Shown here: piece by piece, positions 15,774-24,547 of the stretch | Layout of the letters: each line of letters opens with the position of its first letter | How positions within the stretch are numbered: the first letter of the stretch is position 1 | Source of the DNA: Flavobacteriaceae bacterium | GTDB lineage: Bacteria > Bacteroidota > Bacteroidia > Flavobacteriales > Flavobacteriaceae | NCBI GenBank assembly: GCA_030834365.1 | Contig: JAURFJ010000002.1 | Location: forward strand, 1 to 31,930 | Direction: 5' to 3' | DNA length: 31,930 nt | Position numbers and translations under genes: made by a program | Notes under the pieces: model-generated | Told to the model about the DNA's origin: nothing | Databases searched by the model: none | The model's input: the letters and a program-made list of their open reading frames with translations, nothing else

Positions 15774-16964
15774 ATGAAGACTGCATATATCGTAAAGGCT
15801 TACAGAACTGCCGTAGGCAAGGCTCCAAAGGGATTATTCCGGTTTAAAAGGCCCGATGAGTTAGCCGCTGAGACCTTGAGTTTCATGTTAGATCAAGTGC
15901 CTCAATTAGACAAAAACCGCATAGATGATCTGATTCTAGGCAACGCCATGCCCGAAGCTGAACAAGGTTTGAACATGGCTCGCTTAGTTTCACTAATGGG
16001 GCTCAAGACAGACAGCGTTGCCGGTGTGACGGTCAATCGATACTGTGCTTCCGGACTAGAAACGATAGCCATCGCCACTGCCAAAATTCAGTCAGGCATG
16101 GCCGAGTGTATAGTAGCCGGAGGGGTTGAAAGCATGAGCTATATTCCGATGGGCGGGTACAAGCCTACTCCCGATTACGGGATCGCTGCCGCGGGTCACG
16201 CCGATTACTATTGGAATATGGGTCTGACAGCTGAAGAGGTGGCAAAAGAGTACCAGGTTAACCGTGAAGACCAAGATCAATTTGCCTTAGAATCGCATCA
16301 AAAGGCATTAGCAGCCTTGGCAAGTGACCGATTTAAAGCTCAAATAGCCCCTATTACGGTTAACGAAGTCTACCTCGATAAAAACGGCAAAAGAGCCAAA
16401 CGAAGCTATGTGGTAGACCGTGACGAAGGTCCTAGAGCCGACACTAGTTTAGAAAAGCTCGCCAAACTTAGACCTGTCTTTGCTGCTTCCGGATCTGTAA
16501 CTGCCGGAAACGCCTCTCAAATGAGCGATGGGGCGGCATTTACGCTGATCATGAGCGAAGCAATGGTCAAAGAGCTTCAATTAGAACCCATTGCGCGCCT
16601 GGTAAGCTATGCCGCAACCGGTGTGGCGCCTAGAATTATGGGAATTGGTCCGGTAGAGGCCGTTCCGAAAGCCTTGAAAATGGCCAAATTATCGACAGCT
16701 GATTTGGAGCTGATTGAACTAAACGAGGCATTCGCCTCTCAATCGTTAGCCGTCATTCGCACCCTTAAGTTAGACCCGAAGACCGTAAACGTCAATGGAG
16801 GCGCCATTGCTCTTGGTCATCCGCTGGGCTGCACCGGAACCAAGCTATCAGTGCAACTTTTTGATGAAATGCGTCAACGTCAGTTAAAGGGCAAACACGG
16901 ACTCGTTACTATGTGCGTGGGAACCGGACAAGGAGCTGCTGGAATTTTTGAATTTATCGCTTAA
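15774..16964 (+). CDS. fadA: Acetyl-CoA C-acyltransferase (3-ketoacyl-CoA thiolase)
   Basis: 396 residues, the usual thiolase length. The nucleophile Cys91 is in NRYCASGLE, His349 in GHPLGCTG and the second catalytic Cys381 in MCVGTGQGAAG. It cleaves 3-ketoacyl-CoA with CoA to acetyl-CoA and a chain shortened by two carbons. Its position directly after the fadN-like gene (5 bp) and before the acyl-CoA dehydrogenase argues for a degradative thiolase and not a biosynthetic acetoacetyl-CoA thiolase. Gene order fadN-fadA-fadE is the same as in Bacillus subtilis. Confidence 0.94.
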   Translation: MKTAYIVKAYRTAVGKAPKGLFRFKRPDELAAETLSFMLDQVPQLDKNRIDDLILGNAMPEAEQGLNMARLVSLMGLKTDSVAGVTVNRYCASGLETIAIATAKIQSGMAECIVAGGVESMSYIPMGGYKPTPDYGIAAAGHADYYWNMGLTAEEVAKEYQVNREDQDQFALESHQKALAALASDRFKAQIAPITVNEVYLDKNGKRAKRSYVVDRDEGPRADTSLEKLAKLRPVFAASGSVTAGNASQMSDGAAFTLIMSEAMVKELQLEPIARLVSYAATGVAPRIMGIGPVEAVPKALKMAKLSTADLELIELNEAFASQSLAVIRTLKLDPKTVNVNGGAIALGHPLGCTGTKLSVQLFDEMRQRQLKGKHGLVTMCVGTGQGAAGIFEFIA

Positions 16965-16977
16965 CAAAACATTTGCT

Positions 16978-18801
16978 ATGGAACAACAAACAACACCTAC
17001 TGCAACGCGTATAAGAGGAGGGCAATTTATCGTCAAAACCCCTACCCTAGATGCATTCTTCACCCTTGAAGACCTGTCTGAAGATCAGAAAATGATGCGT
17101 GAAAGCACTAAAGAATTTGCCGAGCGTGAGCTCTGGGCGCATTGGGAACGCTTTGAACAAAAAGACTACGACTACACTAAGCAGTGCATGCAAAAGGCAG
17201 GAGAACTCGGCTTATTGAGTATTGCGGTGCCTGAAGCCTATGGTGGTATGGGTATGGGTTTTGTTTCAACCATGCTAGTCTGTGACTACATTTCTGGAGT
17301 AACGGGCTCATTTAGCACCGCCTTTGGAGCGCATACAGGTATTGGCACTATGCCGATTACGCTTTATGGAACCGAGGAACAAAAGCAAAAATACGTTCCA
17401 AGACTAGCGAGCGGAGAATGGTTTGGCTCGTACTGTCTGACTGAGCCCGGGGCAGGGTCTGATGCCAATTCAGGAAAAACCAAAGCAGTTCTTTCTGAAG
17501 ACGGATCTCATTACTTGATTACCGGACAAAAAATGTGGATTTCCAACGCAGGATTCGCCGATTTGCTCATCGTATTTGCGCGTATTGAGGACGACAAATA
17601 CATCACTGGTTTTATCGTAGAAAACGATCCCAATAATGGCATCACCTTTGGTGAAGAGGAGAAAAAATTAGGTATTCACTCTTCTTCAACGAGACAGGTC
17701 TTCTTCAACGACACCAAGGTGCCTATTGAAAACATGCTGTCAGAGCGCGGAAATGGATTCAAAATTGCCATGAACGCGCTGAACGTCGGTCGTATTAAGC
17801 TTGCAGCAGCCTGTTTAGATGCTGAACGCAGAGTGATAAGAGAAGCTACCAAATACGCCAAAGAGCGCGTTCAGTTTAAGACTCCAATTGCCAACTTTGG
17901 AGCTATTAAAGAGAAACTAGCCCTAATGGCTTCGAATTGCTATGCCGATGAGTCAGCGTGTTACAGAGCAGCAAGCGACATCGAGCACAGTATTTTAAGT
18001 CGATTAGAAAAAGGGGAATCTCACCAAGATGCCGAACTTAAAGGGGTAGAAGAATTTGCTATTGAGTGCTCCATTTTAAAGGTCATTGTATCTGAGCATA
18101 TTCAAAGTTGCAGCGACGAAGGACTGCAGATCTATGGCGGAATGGGCTTTAGCGCAGACGCTCCCATGGAATCAGCCTGGAGAGATGCACGTATTTCAAG
18201 AATCTACGAAGGAACCAACGAGATCAATCGCATGCTTTCTGTCGGAATGCTCATTAAAAAAGCACTAAAAGGACATGTAGATCTATTGGGTCCGGCCTAT
18301 GCAGTGAAAGAAGAGCTTATGGGTATTCCCAGTTTTGAAGTTCCCGATTTCAGCGAAGCCCTGAGCCAAGAGGCTGACCTTGTAAAGCGTCTTAAGAAGG
18401 TGTTTTTAATGGTCGCAGGTGCAGCTGTTGAGAAATACGGAACCGAGCTCGAGTCGCATCAAATGCTTCTTATGGCTGCCGCCGACATCTTAATCGAGAT
18501 TTACATGGCAGAATCAGCTGTGTACCGAACCCTGAAGAACATAAACCGCTTTGGTATTGACGCTCAGACGGTTCAAATTGCTATGACTGAACTCTATGTA
18601 TTTAATGCCGTTGAACACATCAGTAAGCGAGCAAAAGAAGGCATAGCGTCGATTGCCGAAGGCGACGAACAAAAAGCCATGCTCATGGGGCTCAAGCGAT
18701 TTACTAAATACCACAAGCTTCCGAATATCACCGCGCTCAAAGAAATGATTGCTGAAGCAATAAAAGAGAAAGACGGTTACATCTACGACGCCATTGCCTA
18801 A
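16978..18801 (+). CDS. fadE: Acyl-CoA dehydrogenase (FadE-like, long form)
   Basis: 607 residues from the ATG at 16978. The frame is open further back to a TTG at 16948, but that lies inside the thiolase gene and adds only an unconserved-looking stretch (NLSLNKTFA), so I take the ATG, 13 bp after the thiolase stop. The flavin-binding blocks YCLTEPGAGSDANSGKT and KMWISNAGFAD are present, and the catalytic base is Glu411 in YEGTNEINRM. The extra C-terminal ~180 residues after the standard fold are typical of the long Bacillus-type FadE. It introduces the first double bond of beta-oxidation and passes electrons to ETF, no gene for which lies in this window. The operon ends in a strong terminator. 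Confidence 0.94.
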   Translation: MEQQTTPTATRIRGGQFIVKTPTLDAFFTLEDLSEDQKMMRESTKEFAERELWAHWERFEQKDYDYTKQCMQKAGELGLLSIAVPEAYGGMGMGFVSTMLVCDYISGVTGSFSTAFGAHTGIGTMPITLYGTEEQKQKYVPRLASGEWFGSYCLTEPGAGSDANSGKTKAVLSEDGSHYLITGQKMWISNAGFADLLIVFARIEDDKYITGFIVENDPNNGITFGEEEKKLGIHSSSTRQVFFNDTKVPIENMLSERGNGFKIAMNALNVGRIKLAAACLDAERRVIREATKYAKERVQFKTPIANFGAIKEKLALMASNCYADESACYRAASDIEHSILSRLEKGESHQDAELKGVEEFAIECSILKVIVSEHIQSCSDEGLQIYGGMGFSADAPMESAWRDARISRIYEGTNEINRMLSVGMLIKKALKGHVDLLGPAYAVKEELMGIPSFEVPDFSEALSQEADLVKRLKKVFLMVAGAAVEKYGTELESHQMLLMAAADILIEIYMAESAVYRTLKNINRFGIDAQTVQIAMTELYVFNAVEHISKRAKEGIASIAEGDEQKAMLMGLKRFTKYHKLPNITALKEMIAEAIKEKDGYIYDAIA

Positions 18802-18821
18802 CAATGACCGTACAAGTTGTT

Positions 18822-18850
18822 AAAAAGGCCGCATTACTGCGGCCTTTTTT
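18822..18850 (+). terminator. Intrinsic terminator after fadE
   Basis: AAAAAGGCCGC at 18822-18832 pairs perfectly with GCGGCCTTTTT at 18839-18849 around the loop ATTACT. The GC core is followed by six T. It lies 21 bp after the fadE stop and, being symmetric, could also work in reverse. Confidence 0.92.
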
Positions 18851-18872
18851 ATTCCCATTCGCCCCGAACATC

Positions 18873-18880
18873 TATATTTA
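18873..18880 (+). promoter_or_regulatory. Possible -7 box of the M28 peptidase gene
   Basis: TATATTTA differs from TAnnTTTG only in the last base and lies 18 bases before the ATG at 18899, just after a terminator, where a new start is expected. No TTTG is found at the right distance for a -33 element. Confidence 0.4.
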
Positions 18881-18898
18881 TAAAAATCTTAACTAGGT

Positions 18899-20239
18899 AT
18901 GAAACACGCTTTGACCTTTTTTATCGGATGCTTTCTGTTGTCTCTTCAATTGCTGAGTGCCCAGACCGATCAACGAATCTATGAGATTATCGAGTCGGTT
19001 GATGCTGACCACATCAAAAAAGACGTTCAAGCGCTCGTTGATTTCGGCACCAGGCATACCCTTAGTGATACCGTTTCGGCTACAAGGGGTATAGGTGCGG
19101 CCCGACGGTACATTAAGAAAGAATTTGACCAGATAGCTGCTGATTGCGGCAACTGCCTAGAGGTATTTTACCAACATAATTTCTTTCCTAAAGGTACTAA
19201 CGAGCGCATAGTTAAAGACGTAGATATAGTCAATGTGGTGGCCATAAAGCGCGGTAAAAAGAACCCGAACCACTTTGTGATTATGAGCGGAGATATCGAC
19301 TCCCGAGTGAGTGATCCGGCCGATTATACCTCTGAGAGCCCGGGTGCAAACGACAACGCCAGTGGCATGGCAGGAACCATAGAAGCGGCTCGCGTATTAT
19401 CTAAATACGACTTTGACAACAGCATCATCTTTGTGGGTTTGGCCGGAGAGGAACAAGGCCTCTTTGGAGGTAAGGGATTAGCTGAATACGCTCAAAAAAA
19501 TAACTGGAATATCATTGGTATTCTGAACAACGACATGATCGGCAACATTAAAGGGGTCGACGGATACATCAGCAATAAAGACTTCCGCATTTTTTCAGAG
19601 CCTGTTCCGGTTACCGAGTCAGAACAGTCGCGTCGCGCCCGACGCTTTTACGGAGGAGAAGTCGACGGACATTCGCGTCAATTGGCTCGCTACGTACATC
19701 GCCTGACCAAGACCTATATGACTGACATAAACCCCATGATGATTTACCGCCTCGATCGTTTCGGAAGAGGCGGCCATCACCGCCCCTTTAATGATGCGGG
19801 ATTTGCGGGTATACGTATCATGGAGGCCCATGAAAATTACACCCAACAGCACCAAGACATTCGTGTTGAAAACGGCATCGCTTACGGAGACACCTTTGAG
19901 CATGTTGACTTTGACTATGCAGCCAAGCTTACCGCGGTTAATGCCATTACACTGGCTTCGCTAGCCTGGGCTCCATTAGCTCCTGAAACGGTGGCTATAG
20001 GTGGAATAGTTCAAGCCAGCGCAAGATTAAAGTGGTCAGCCGTAGAAGGTGCCAATGGTTATAAGGTGCATTGGCGAGAAACCACCCTACCGCAGTGGAG
20101 CCATTCACGTCAGCTAGAAGGGGTCACCGAACACGAGCTAGATGGAGTCGTAATTGATAATTTCTTCTTCGGGGTTTCGGCCGTCAGTAAAGACGGACAC
20201 GAGAGCCTCATTGTTTTTCCAAATCAAATTTTGCGTTAA
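18899..20239 (+). CDS. Exported M28-family metallopeptidase-like protein with C-terminal fibronectin-like domain
   Basis: 446 residues. A signal peptide (MKHALTFFIGCFLLSLQLLSA, about 1-21) points to export. The M28 aminopeptidase fold follows: PGANDNASG with bridging Asp152, AGEEQGLFG with Glu184 (base) and Glu185 (ligand), NNDMIGN with Asp212, and GGHHRPFNDAGF with His294. The first zinc motif, normally HxD, reads GDIDSR, so the expected His is Asp132. Other ligands are kept. Residues ~360-446 look like a fibronectin type III domain (LKWSAVEGANGYKVHWRET). There is no obvious T9SS sorting tail. It probably acts on extracytoplasmic peptides, but loss of the His makes activity uncertain. The next gene also encodes an exported protein and starts 30 bp downstream. 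Confidence 0.85.
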   Translation: MKHALTFFIGCFLLSLQLLSAQTDQRIYEIIESVDADHIKKDVQALVDFGTRHTLSDTVSATRGIGAARRYIKKEFDQIAADCGNCLEVFYQHNFFPKGTNERIVKDVDIVNVVAIKRGKKNPNHFVIMSGDIDSRVSDPADYTSESPGANDNASGMAGTIEAARVLSKYDFDNSIIFVGLAGEEQGLFGGKGLAEYAQKNNWNIIGILNNDMIGNIKGVDGYISNKDFRIFSEPVPVTESEQSRRARRFYGGEVDGHSRQLARYVHRLTKTYMTDINPMMIYRLDRFGRGGHHRPFNDAGFAGIRIMEAHENYTQQHQDIRVENGIAYGDTFEHVDFDYAAKLTAVNAITLASLAWAPLAPETVAIGGIVQASARLKWSAVEGANGYKVHWRETTLPQWSHSRQLEGVTEHELDGVVIDNFFFGVSAVSKDGHESLIVFPNQILR

Positions 20240-20269
20240 TTTTCTTATTCCCTTTAATTCATCTCTTGT

Positions 20270-23200
20270 ATGAAACAGTTTTTATTTAGTGCCTTTTTCG
20301 CCCTAAGCGGACTCGTAGCAGCCCAAGAATTTAGCATGGAAATCGCTCAAGATCTTAAGCCGCGCAACATAGGGCCCGCCGGTATGAGTGGAAGAGTCAC
20401 AGCTATAGATGCGGTTCGCACGAACCCAGACATCATCTATGCCGGAACAGCCTCAGGCGGACTTTGGAAATCAACCTCTGGTGGAACCACCTGGCATCCT
20501 ATTTTCGATAACGAACTAACAGCCTCCATTGGTGCGGTGGCCATAGACCCCAACAATGCCGATGTAATCTGGGTTGGAACTGGAGAGGGAAATCCCAGAA
20601 ATAGCCTAAATGGAGGTTACGGTGTTTACCGCTCGCTTGATGGCGGAAAAAGCTGGAAGGCAATGGGACTCGAGAAAACCCGTCACATTCATCGAATTCT
20701 CATTGATCCATCCGACTCAAATACGGTTTACGTCGGTGCCATAGGATCGCCTTGGGGTGCCCACAAAGAAAGAGGGGTATACAAAACAACCGATGGTGGT
20801 AAAACCTGGAAGCAGGTACTTTTTAGTAACGATTTAAGCGGTGTAGCCGACATGGTCATGGACCCGCAAAACCCTAACAAATTAGTGGTCGCTTTATGGG
20901 AGCACAAGCGCGACCCTTGGTTTTTCAAGTCAGGTGGTGCTGGAAGCGGGCTTTACCTCACTTACGACGGAGGTGAAAGCTGGAAAAAGCTCACCGAAAA
21001 AGAAGGACTTCCTGAGGGTGAATTAGGCCGTATCGGATTAGCCATTGCCCCGAGTGACACCCATGTGATCTACGCGTTAGTAGAGGCTAAGAAAAACGCC
21101 CTGTATCGATCAGCCGACGGAGGGGAAAAATGGGTGATGGTCAATGATAAGGAAGAAATCGGCAACCGCCCCTTTTACTATTCAGACTTGGCCGTTGATC
21201 CATCAAACGAGAATCGACTGTACTCGGTGTTTACCTATGTGAATGTATCAGAAGATGGCGGAAAAAGCTTCAAAGAGCTAATGCCCGCTTATGGCGTATC
21301 TAATGGAGTTCACCCCGATCACCACGCATGGTATATTCACCCCACTGATCCCGACTTTATGATCAACGGAAATGACGGTGGGCTCAACATAACCCGTGAC
21401 CGCGGAAAAACCTGGCGATTTGCCGAGAACATTCCCGTAGCCCAGTTTTACCACATCGCTGTAGACAACGAGTTTCCGTATAATGTATATGGGGGCATGC
21501 AAGACAACGGATCATGGCGAGGCCCAGCGTACGTCTGGAAAGACCAAGGCATTCGCAACAGTTATTGGCAAGAGATTTCATTTGGTGACGGATTCGATGT
21601 GGTTCCAGACCCCGATGATTCGCGTTACGGTTATTCGATGAGCCAACAGGGAAGTGTAGTGCGCTACGATTACCTGACTGGAAACAATTATGGGGTGAGA
21701 CCTACTCCACCCGATCAGCAAACAGAACTTCGATTTAACTGGAATTCGGGAATCGGACAAGACCCCTTTGATTCTTCGACCGTTTATTTTGGAAGCCAGT
21801 TCGTGCACAAAAGCACAGACAAGGGGCTTACTTGGACCGTGATTTCGCCAGACCTAACCACCAACGACCCCGCCAAGCAAAAACAAAGCGAAAGCGGGGG
21901 GCTCACTATGGACGCAACAGGGGCCGAAAATCACTGCACCATTTTAGTAATAGAGCCTTCGAAGGCAGAAAAAAATATGCTTTGGGTCGGAACCGATGAC
22001 GGACGCGTGCATATAACTCGTGATGGTGGTGTTAACTGGACCGATGTGAGCACCAACCTCAAAGGGCTGCCTAAAGGTTCATGGATTGCTCAGATTAGAG
22101 CCTCAGAAAAGAACCCCGGAGAAGCCTATCTCATCGCTAACGATTACCGCCGATTTAATTACACTCCATATGCCTACCACACCACCAACTACGGCAAGTC
22201 TTGGGAGCGCATTGTCGATGAGACTGACGTGGAGAGCTACACGCTATCTATTCTGCCAGACCCAGAATTTCCGAACCTACTCTTTTTGGGTACAGATGAC
22301 GGATTATACCTTTCACTAAACAAAGGAAAAAAGTGGATGAAATACACTAACGGCTTCCCCACGGTTTCGACCAAGGATTTGGTTATACATCCGCGCGAAA
22401 AAGATCTGGTTATTGGAACTTTTGGAAGAGCCGCTTGGGTTTTAGATGATATTCGTCCATTACAGCAGCTTTCAGAGTCACCCGATGTGCTGCAACGCGA
22501 ACTCGCCCTGTTTGACGCCCCCACCGCATACCACGCTGCCTACCAACAACCTACCGGATCGCGTTTTGGAGCCGATGCCATGTACCACGGCGAGAATCGC
22601 CCCTCAGGAGCGCGCATAACGTATTATGTGAAACAAGGATCCGACGGCATGAAAGAAAAAGACAGCTTACACCTCTTTGTTCTGAAAGGTGCTGATACCA
22701 TTAGACACCTAACCACCAAAAGACCTGAAAAACCTGGATTTCACCGTATCGGATGGAACCTAGACGAAAAAGGAGTCGAATCGCCTTCGCGCACCATAAG
22801 AAAATCTAAGAGAGAACCTTCAGGAGCTGATGTGCTTCCAGGTACTTACACTCTTATTGCGCAGCTTGGAGATCAAACGGCAACAGCCTCCATTGAAGTG
22901 GCCCTTGACCCCAGACTCAATCAGTCTGTGGCTCATGCAGAAGAGGTATACAAGGCAACTAAAGAAGTGCAATCGCTTATGGCTTCGGTCAGTGAATCTA
23001 CCAAAAAACTAGCTCAAGCCTTAGGGCATATTAAGGCCTTTGAGGCCCAACTAAAAGCCAGCGAGACTAGCCTAGACGATAAAGAAAAAGAACGCCTCAA
23101 ATCGCTAAAAGCAGCCTTGACAGGGCTTCAAGATCAGGTATTCGGAAAAGAAGATAAACGCCAAGGTATCACACGAAACGCTGAAATGACTGTGCTTACC

Positions 23201-23413
23201 CGTATTAGAAATGCATCGCGTTACGTGCAAACACGAAAGTCGGGTATAACATCCACCGAGCAACAGCTTATTGAATTTGCAGCCGAGTCTACCCAATCAT
23301 TTACGCGGGCCGTTACTACATTCTTTGAAACTGAATGGGTCGAGTTTGTAGATCAAATGGCGCCTCACCAGAAACCCGTGTTAAGTAAAACGCTCTCGTC
23401 GGAAGTAGACTAA
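20270..23413 (+). CDS. Exported BNR-repeat/VPS10 (sortilin)-like beta-propeller protein
   Basis: 1047 residues with a signal peptide (about 1-18, ending LVAAQ). At least eleven Asp-box repeats of the SxDxGxxW type are visible, for example STSGGTTW, SLDGGKSW, TTDGGKTW, TYDGGESW, SADGGEKW, TRDRGKTW and TRDGGVNW, separated by blocks like DPxNPxxxxVGT. These build beta-propellers like those of sialidases and sortilin; databases often label such proteins 'glycosyl hydrolase', but the repeats alone do not show an enzyme. After about residue 750 comes a beta-rich domain (YTLIAQLGDQTATASIEVALDPRL) and then a charged helical, probably coiled-coil region (about 890-960). The family is widespread in Bacteroidota with unknown function. 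It ends 6 bp before the LETM1-related gene. Confidence 0.85.
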   Translation: MKQFLFSAFFALSGLVAAQEFSMEIAQDLKPRNIGPAGMSGRVTAIDAVRTNPDIIYAGTASGGLWKSTSGGTTWHPIFDNELTASIGAVAIDPNNADVIWVGTGEGNPRNSLNGGYGVYRSLDGGKSWKAMGLEKTRHIHRILIDPSDSNTVYVGAIGSPWGAHKERGVYKTTDGGKTWKQVLFSNDLSGVADMVMDPQNPNKLVVALWEHKRDPWFFKSGGAGSGLYLTYDGGESWKKLTEKEGLPEGELGRIGLAIAPSDTHVIYALVEAKKNALYRSADGGEKWVMVNDKEEIGNRPFYYSDLAVDPSNENRLYSVFTYVNVSEDGGKSFKELMPAYGVSNGVHPDHHAWYIHPTDPDFMINGNDGGLNITRDRGKTWRFAENIPVAQFYHIAVDNEFPYNVYGGMQDNGSWRGPAYVWKDQGIRNSYWQEISFGDGFDVVPDPDDSRYGYSMSQQGSVVRYDYLTGNNYGVRPTPPDQQTELRFNWNSGIGQDPFDSSTVYFGSQFVHKSTDKGLTWTVISPDLTTNDPAKQKQSESGGLTMDATGAENHCTILVIEPSKAEKNMLWVGTDDGRVHITRDGGVNWTDVSTNLKGLPKGSWIAQIRASEKNPGEAYLIANDYRRFNYTPYAYHTTNYGKSWERIVDETDVESYTLSILPDPEFPNLLFLGTDDGLYLSLNKGKKWMKYTNGFPTVSTKDLVIHPREKDLVIGTFGRAAWVLDDIRPLQQLSESPDVLQRELALFDAPTAYHAAYQQPTGSRFGADAMYHGENRPSGARITYYVKQGSDGMKEKDSLHLFVLKGADTIRHLTTKRPEKPGFHRIGWNLDEKGVESPSRTIRKSKREPSGADVLPGTYTLIAQLGDQTATASIEVALDPRLNQSVAHAEEVYKATKEVQSLMASVSESTKKLAQALGHIKAFEAQLKASETSLDDKEKERLKSLKAALTGLQDQVFGKEDKRQGITRNAEMTVLTRIRNASRYVQTRKSGITSTEQQLIEFAAESTQSFTRAVTTFFETEWVEFVDQMAPHQKPVLSKTLSSEVD

Positions 23414-23419
23414 GATTCT

Positions 23420-24544
23420 ATGAATCCATCTGCCCACGGTTGGACCCTTAAGCTTAGCCATGAGCTAGATAAAGCCAGAGACACCTGGTCAGATGCAGCG
23501 CACTTAACGAATTTTCAATCGCAAACTGGGTTCATATATGGAGCCCATTTGCGTTCATGGGAAAAACTTCAGCTACCTGCCTTGACCACAACCGATGAAA
23601 TTGCCAAGGTAAATCTCTTTATTTCTTTGTACGGAGTGGCGTCTCAGCATTCGGTAGCCGAATTTCAATCAGAATTAGGCACCTTCTATTCTGATCTTGG
23701 ACTGGACGCTTCTAGAAAGAACATTGAAAAGCTCATTGATTCTCGCATTTATTTGGGTGGAGGGCTATTTAAAAAGTCAATGGGCACGAGCATGACCAAC
23801 GTGCTACTCTACCTTGACGTACTTCTCTTTGAACAGTTCGTGAAAGGTCAGCCTATTGCTCACTATGCACCCTTTTATGAGCATATCGTGCTAGACACCA
23901 TTCATGAAGCGGCCTCCCTGCACAAAACGGTAGATCAACAGCACTTTAAAATCGCCAAACTTTTAGAAGATAGTCGGGCATTTAGGTCTTCTTCCGGGCG
24001 TGCAAAGTCCCATGGTACAATTTCAGACTGGCCCGCAAACCTAAGCCAGTATGCCCTTAGAATGGCTGCAGTAACCCTTTGGGAAAGCGAGGGTTATTCT
24101 GAACGGGCTTTAGATTTACTCTACACCAAGGGAGCAAGTTTTAAGCTATCTGAGGAAATTATTCATCAACTGCTCAATGAGGTAGACCTGTTTTATACCA
24201 GTCATTACACTGAGATACCCTACCTCAAACATTACAACCTGGTATACAACTACTACGAAGGCCTAACGAAAACTGCTGGGCGGTTAATTTACCGCAATCG
24301 CGACCGCATCAAGCGCGAGTTACGTCAAAACAAAGAATTGATAAGACTGATCAGTAAATCGACTCAAACTGAATTGACTGCTAATGAAAAAGAACAAATG
24401 AAAGCGTATCTATTAGACAGTTTTAAAAGCATTCCATCTATCGCCTTATTTTTGCTTCCAGGGGGCTCAGTATTGTTGCCAGTAATCGCCAGTTTACTTC
24501 CAAAACTATTGCCGTCTTCATTTGACGATAACCGCATTGACTAA
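23420..24544 (+). CDS. LETM1-related protein (Bacteroidota 'LETM1-related biofilm-associated' type)
   Basis: 374 residues. About 300 N-terminal residues are helical and I recognise no domain in them. Residues 319-370 (LTANEKEQMKAYLLDSFKSI and the hydrophobic stretch ending LLPVIASLLPKLLPSSF) align in pattern with the mitochondrial LETM1 segment that runs LTRRERRQ to LLPVAVKLFPNMLPSTF, including the trans-membrane portion. The protein ends six residues later, so the ribosome-binding-like domain that follows in LETM1 is absent. Flavobacterial homologues carry the name used here, but no ion-transport or biofilm role can be read from the sequence. It follows the BNR gene after 6 bp and precedes the PaiB-like gene by 3 bp, so it probably belongs to one mRNA with paiB-like and oxyR. 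Confidence 0.78.
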   Translation: MNPSAHGWTLKLSHELDKARDTWSDAAHLTNFQSQTGFIYGAHLRSWEKLQLPALTTTDEIAKVNLFISLYGVASQHSVAEFQSELGTFYSDLGLDASRKNIEKLIDSRIYLGGGLFKKSMGTSMTNVLLYLDVLLFEQFVKGQPIAHYAPFYEHIVLDTIHEAASLHKTVDQQHFKIAKLLEDSRAFRSSSGRAKSHGTISDWPANLSQYALRMAAVTLWESEGYSERALDLLYTKGASFKLSEEIIHQLLNEVDLFYTSHYTEIPYLKHYNLVYNYYEGLTKTAGRLIYRNRDRIKRELRQNKELIRLISKSTQTELTANEKEQMKAYLLDSFKSIPSIALFLLPGGSVLLPVIASLLPKLLPSSFDDNRID

Positions 24545-24547
24545 ATT

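Noticed and set aside
16948..16977. TTG start for the acyl-CoA dehydrogenase
   Set aside because: It would overlap the thiolase gene and add a stretch unlike the family N-terminus; the ATG at 16978 is better.
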